This document shows positions 51,077-64,000 of a stretch of DNA of 64,000 bases, piece by piece. The DNA lies in assembly GCF_024713975.1 (NCBI RefSeq), contig NC_091099.1:302501-366500 (forward strand), written 5' to 3'. The stretch is from Paralichthys olivaceus. Taxonomy: Eukaryota > Chordata > Actinopteri > Pleuronectiformes > Paralichthyidae. Both the position numbers and the translations under genes were made by a program. Position 1 is the first letter of the stretch. Each line of letters opens with the position of its first letter. The notes below the pieces were generated by a model. The model was not told where the DNA came from and ran no database searches. It saw nothing but the letters and a program-made list of their open reading frames with translations.

Positions 51077-64000
<12,924 letters not shown>

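Overview
The window is vertebrate nuclear DNA, almost certainly from a percomorph-type teleost. The evidence is vertebrate-type genes split into many short exons with GT-AG introns, very abundant CA/TG and GA/CT microsatellites, and dispersed repeats of the sort common in fish. There are no prokaryotic operons, CRISPR arrays or plasmid features. By my coordinates about a quarter of the window (roughly 16 kb) is tandem repeat, all of it in introns, UTRs or intergenic DNA.

Layout. (1) 2340-14006, + strand: nox5 (NADPH oxidase 5), 16 coding exons, 785 residues. Intron 5 is swollen by a 5.1-kb minisatellite. (2) 19010-34360, + strand: ambra1 (autophagy scaffold and cullin-4 substrate receptor), 18 coding exons, 1384 residues, with a probable non-coding first exon near 16.5 kb. 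(3) 40141-41448, + strand: an intronless M2/M4-type muscarinic acetylcholine receptor, chrm4 by synteny, 435 residues. (4) 43216-46095, - strand: mdk (midkine), 4 coding exons, 145 residues, plus a probable non-coding 5' exon near 48.2 kb. (5) 51069-64000, - strand: dgkz (diacylglycerol kinase zeta), 31 coding exons seen. The first runs off the right edge; at least 972 residues are present.

The block ambra1-chrm4-mdk-dgkz has the same gene order and relative orientations as human 11p11.2 (DGKZ-MDK-CHRM4-AMBRA1), read backwards. That supports the paralogue names. nox5 lies elsewhere in human (15q). I could not decide which teleost a/b duplicate this is.

The genes do not form a pathway. They are a conserved neighbourhood: a calcium-triggered superoxide source, an autophagy and ubiquitin adaptor, a Gi-coupled receptor, a heparin-binding growth factor and a lipid kinase. 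All exon coordinates were worked out by hand from splice signals, reading-frame continuity and recalled family sequences. Reading phase closes across every junction of all five genes.

The most interesting signals are in how repeats meet gene structure: a minisatellite that duplicates the 5' splice site of ambra1 exon 7; complementary inverted arrays in ambra1 introns 3 and 11; a 16-copy DR1 nuclear-receptor half-site array in nox5; UG repeats in place of polypyrimidine tracts at several acceptors; a minisatellite grown from the dgkz stop codon; a 26-nt dgkz microexon; a muscarinic receptor with changed binding-pocket residues; and an ambra1 that lacks the WDQL LC3-interacting motif.
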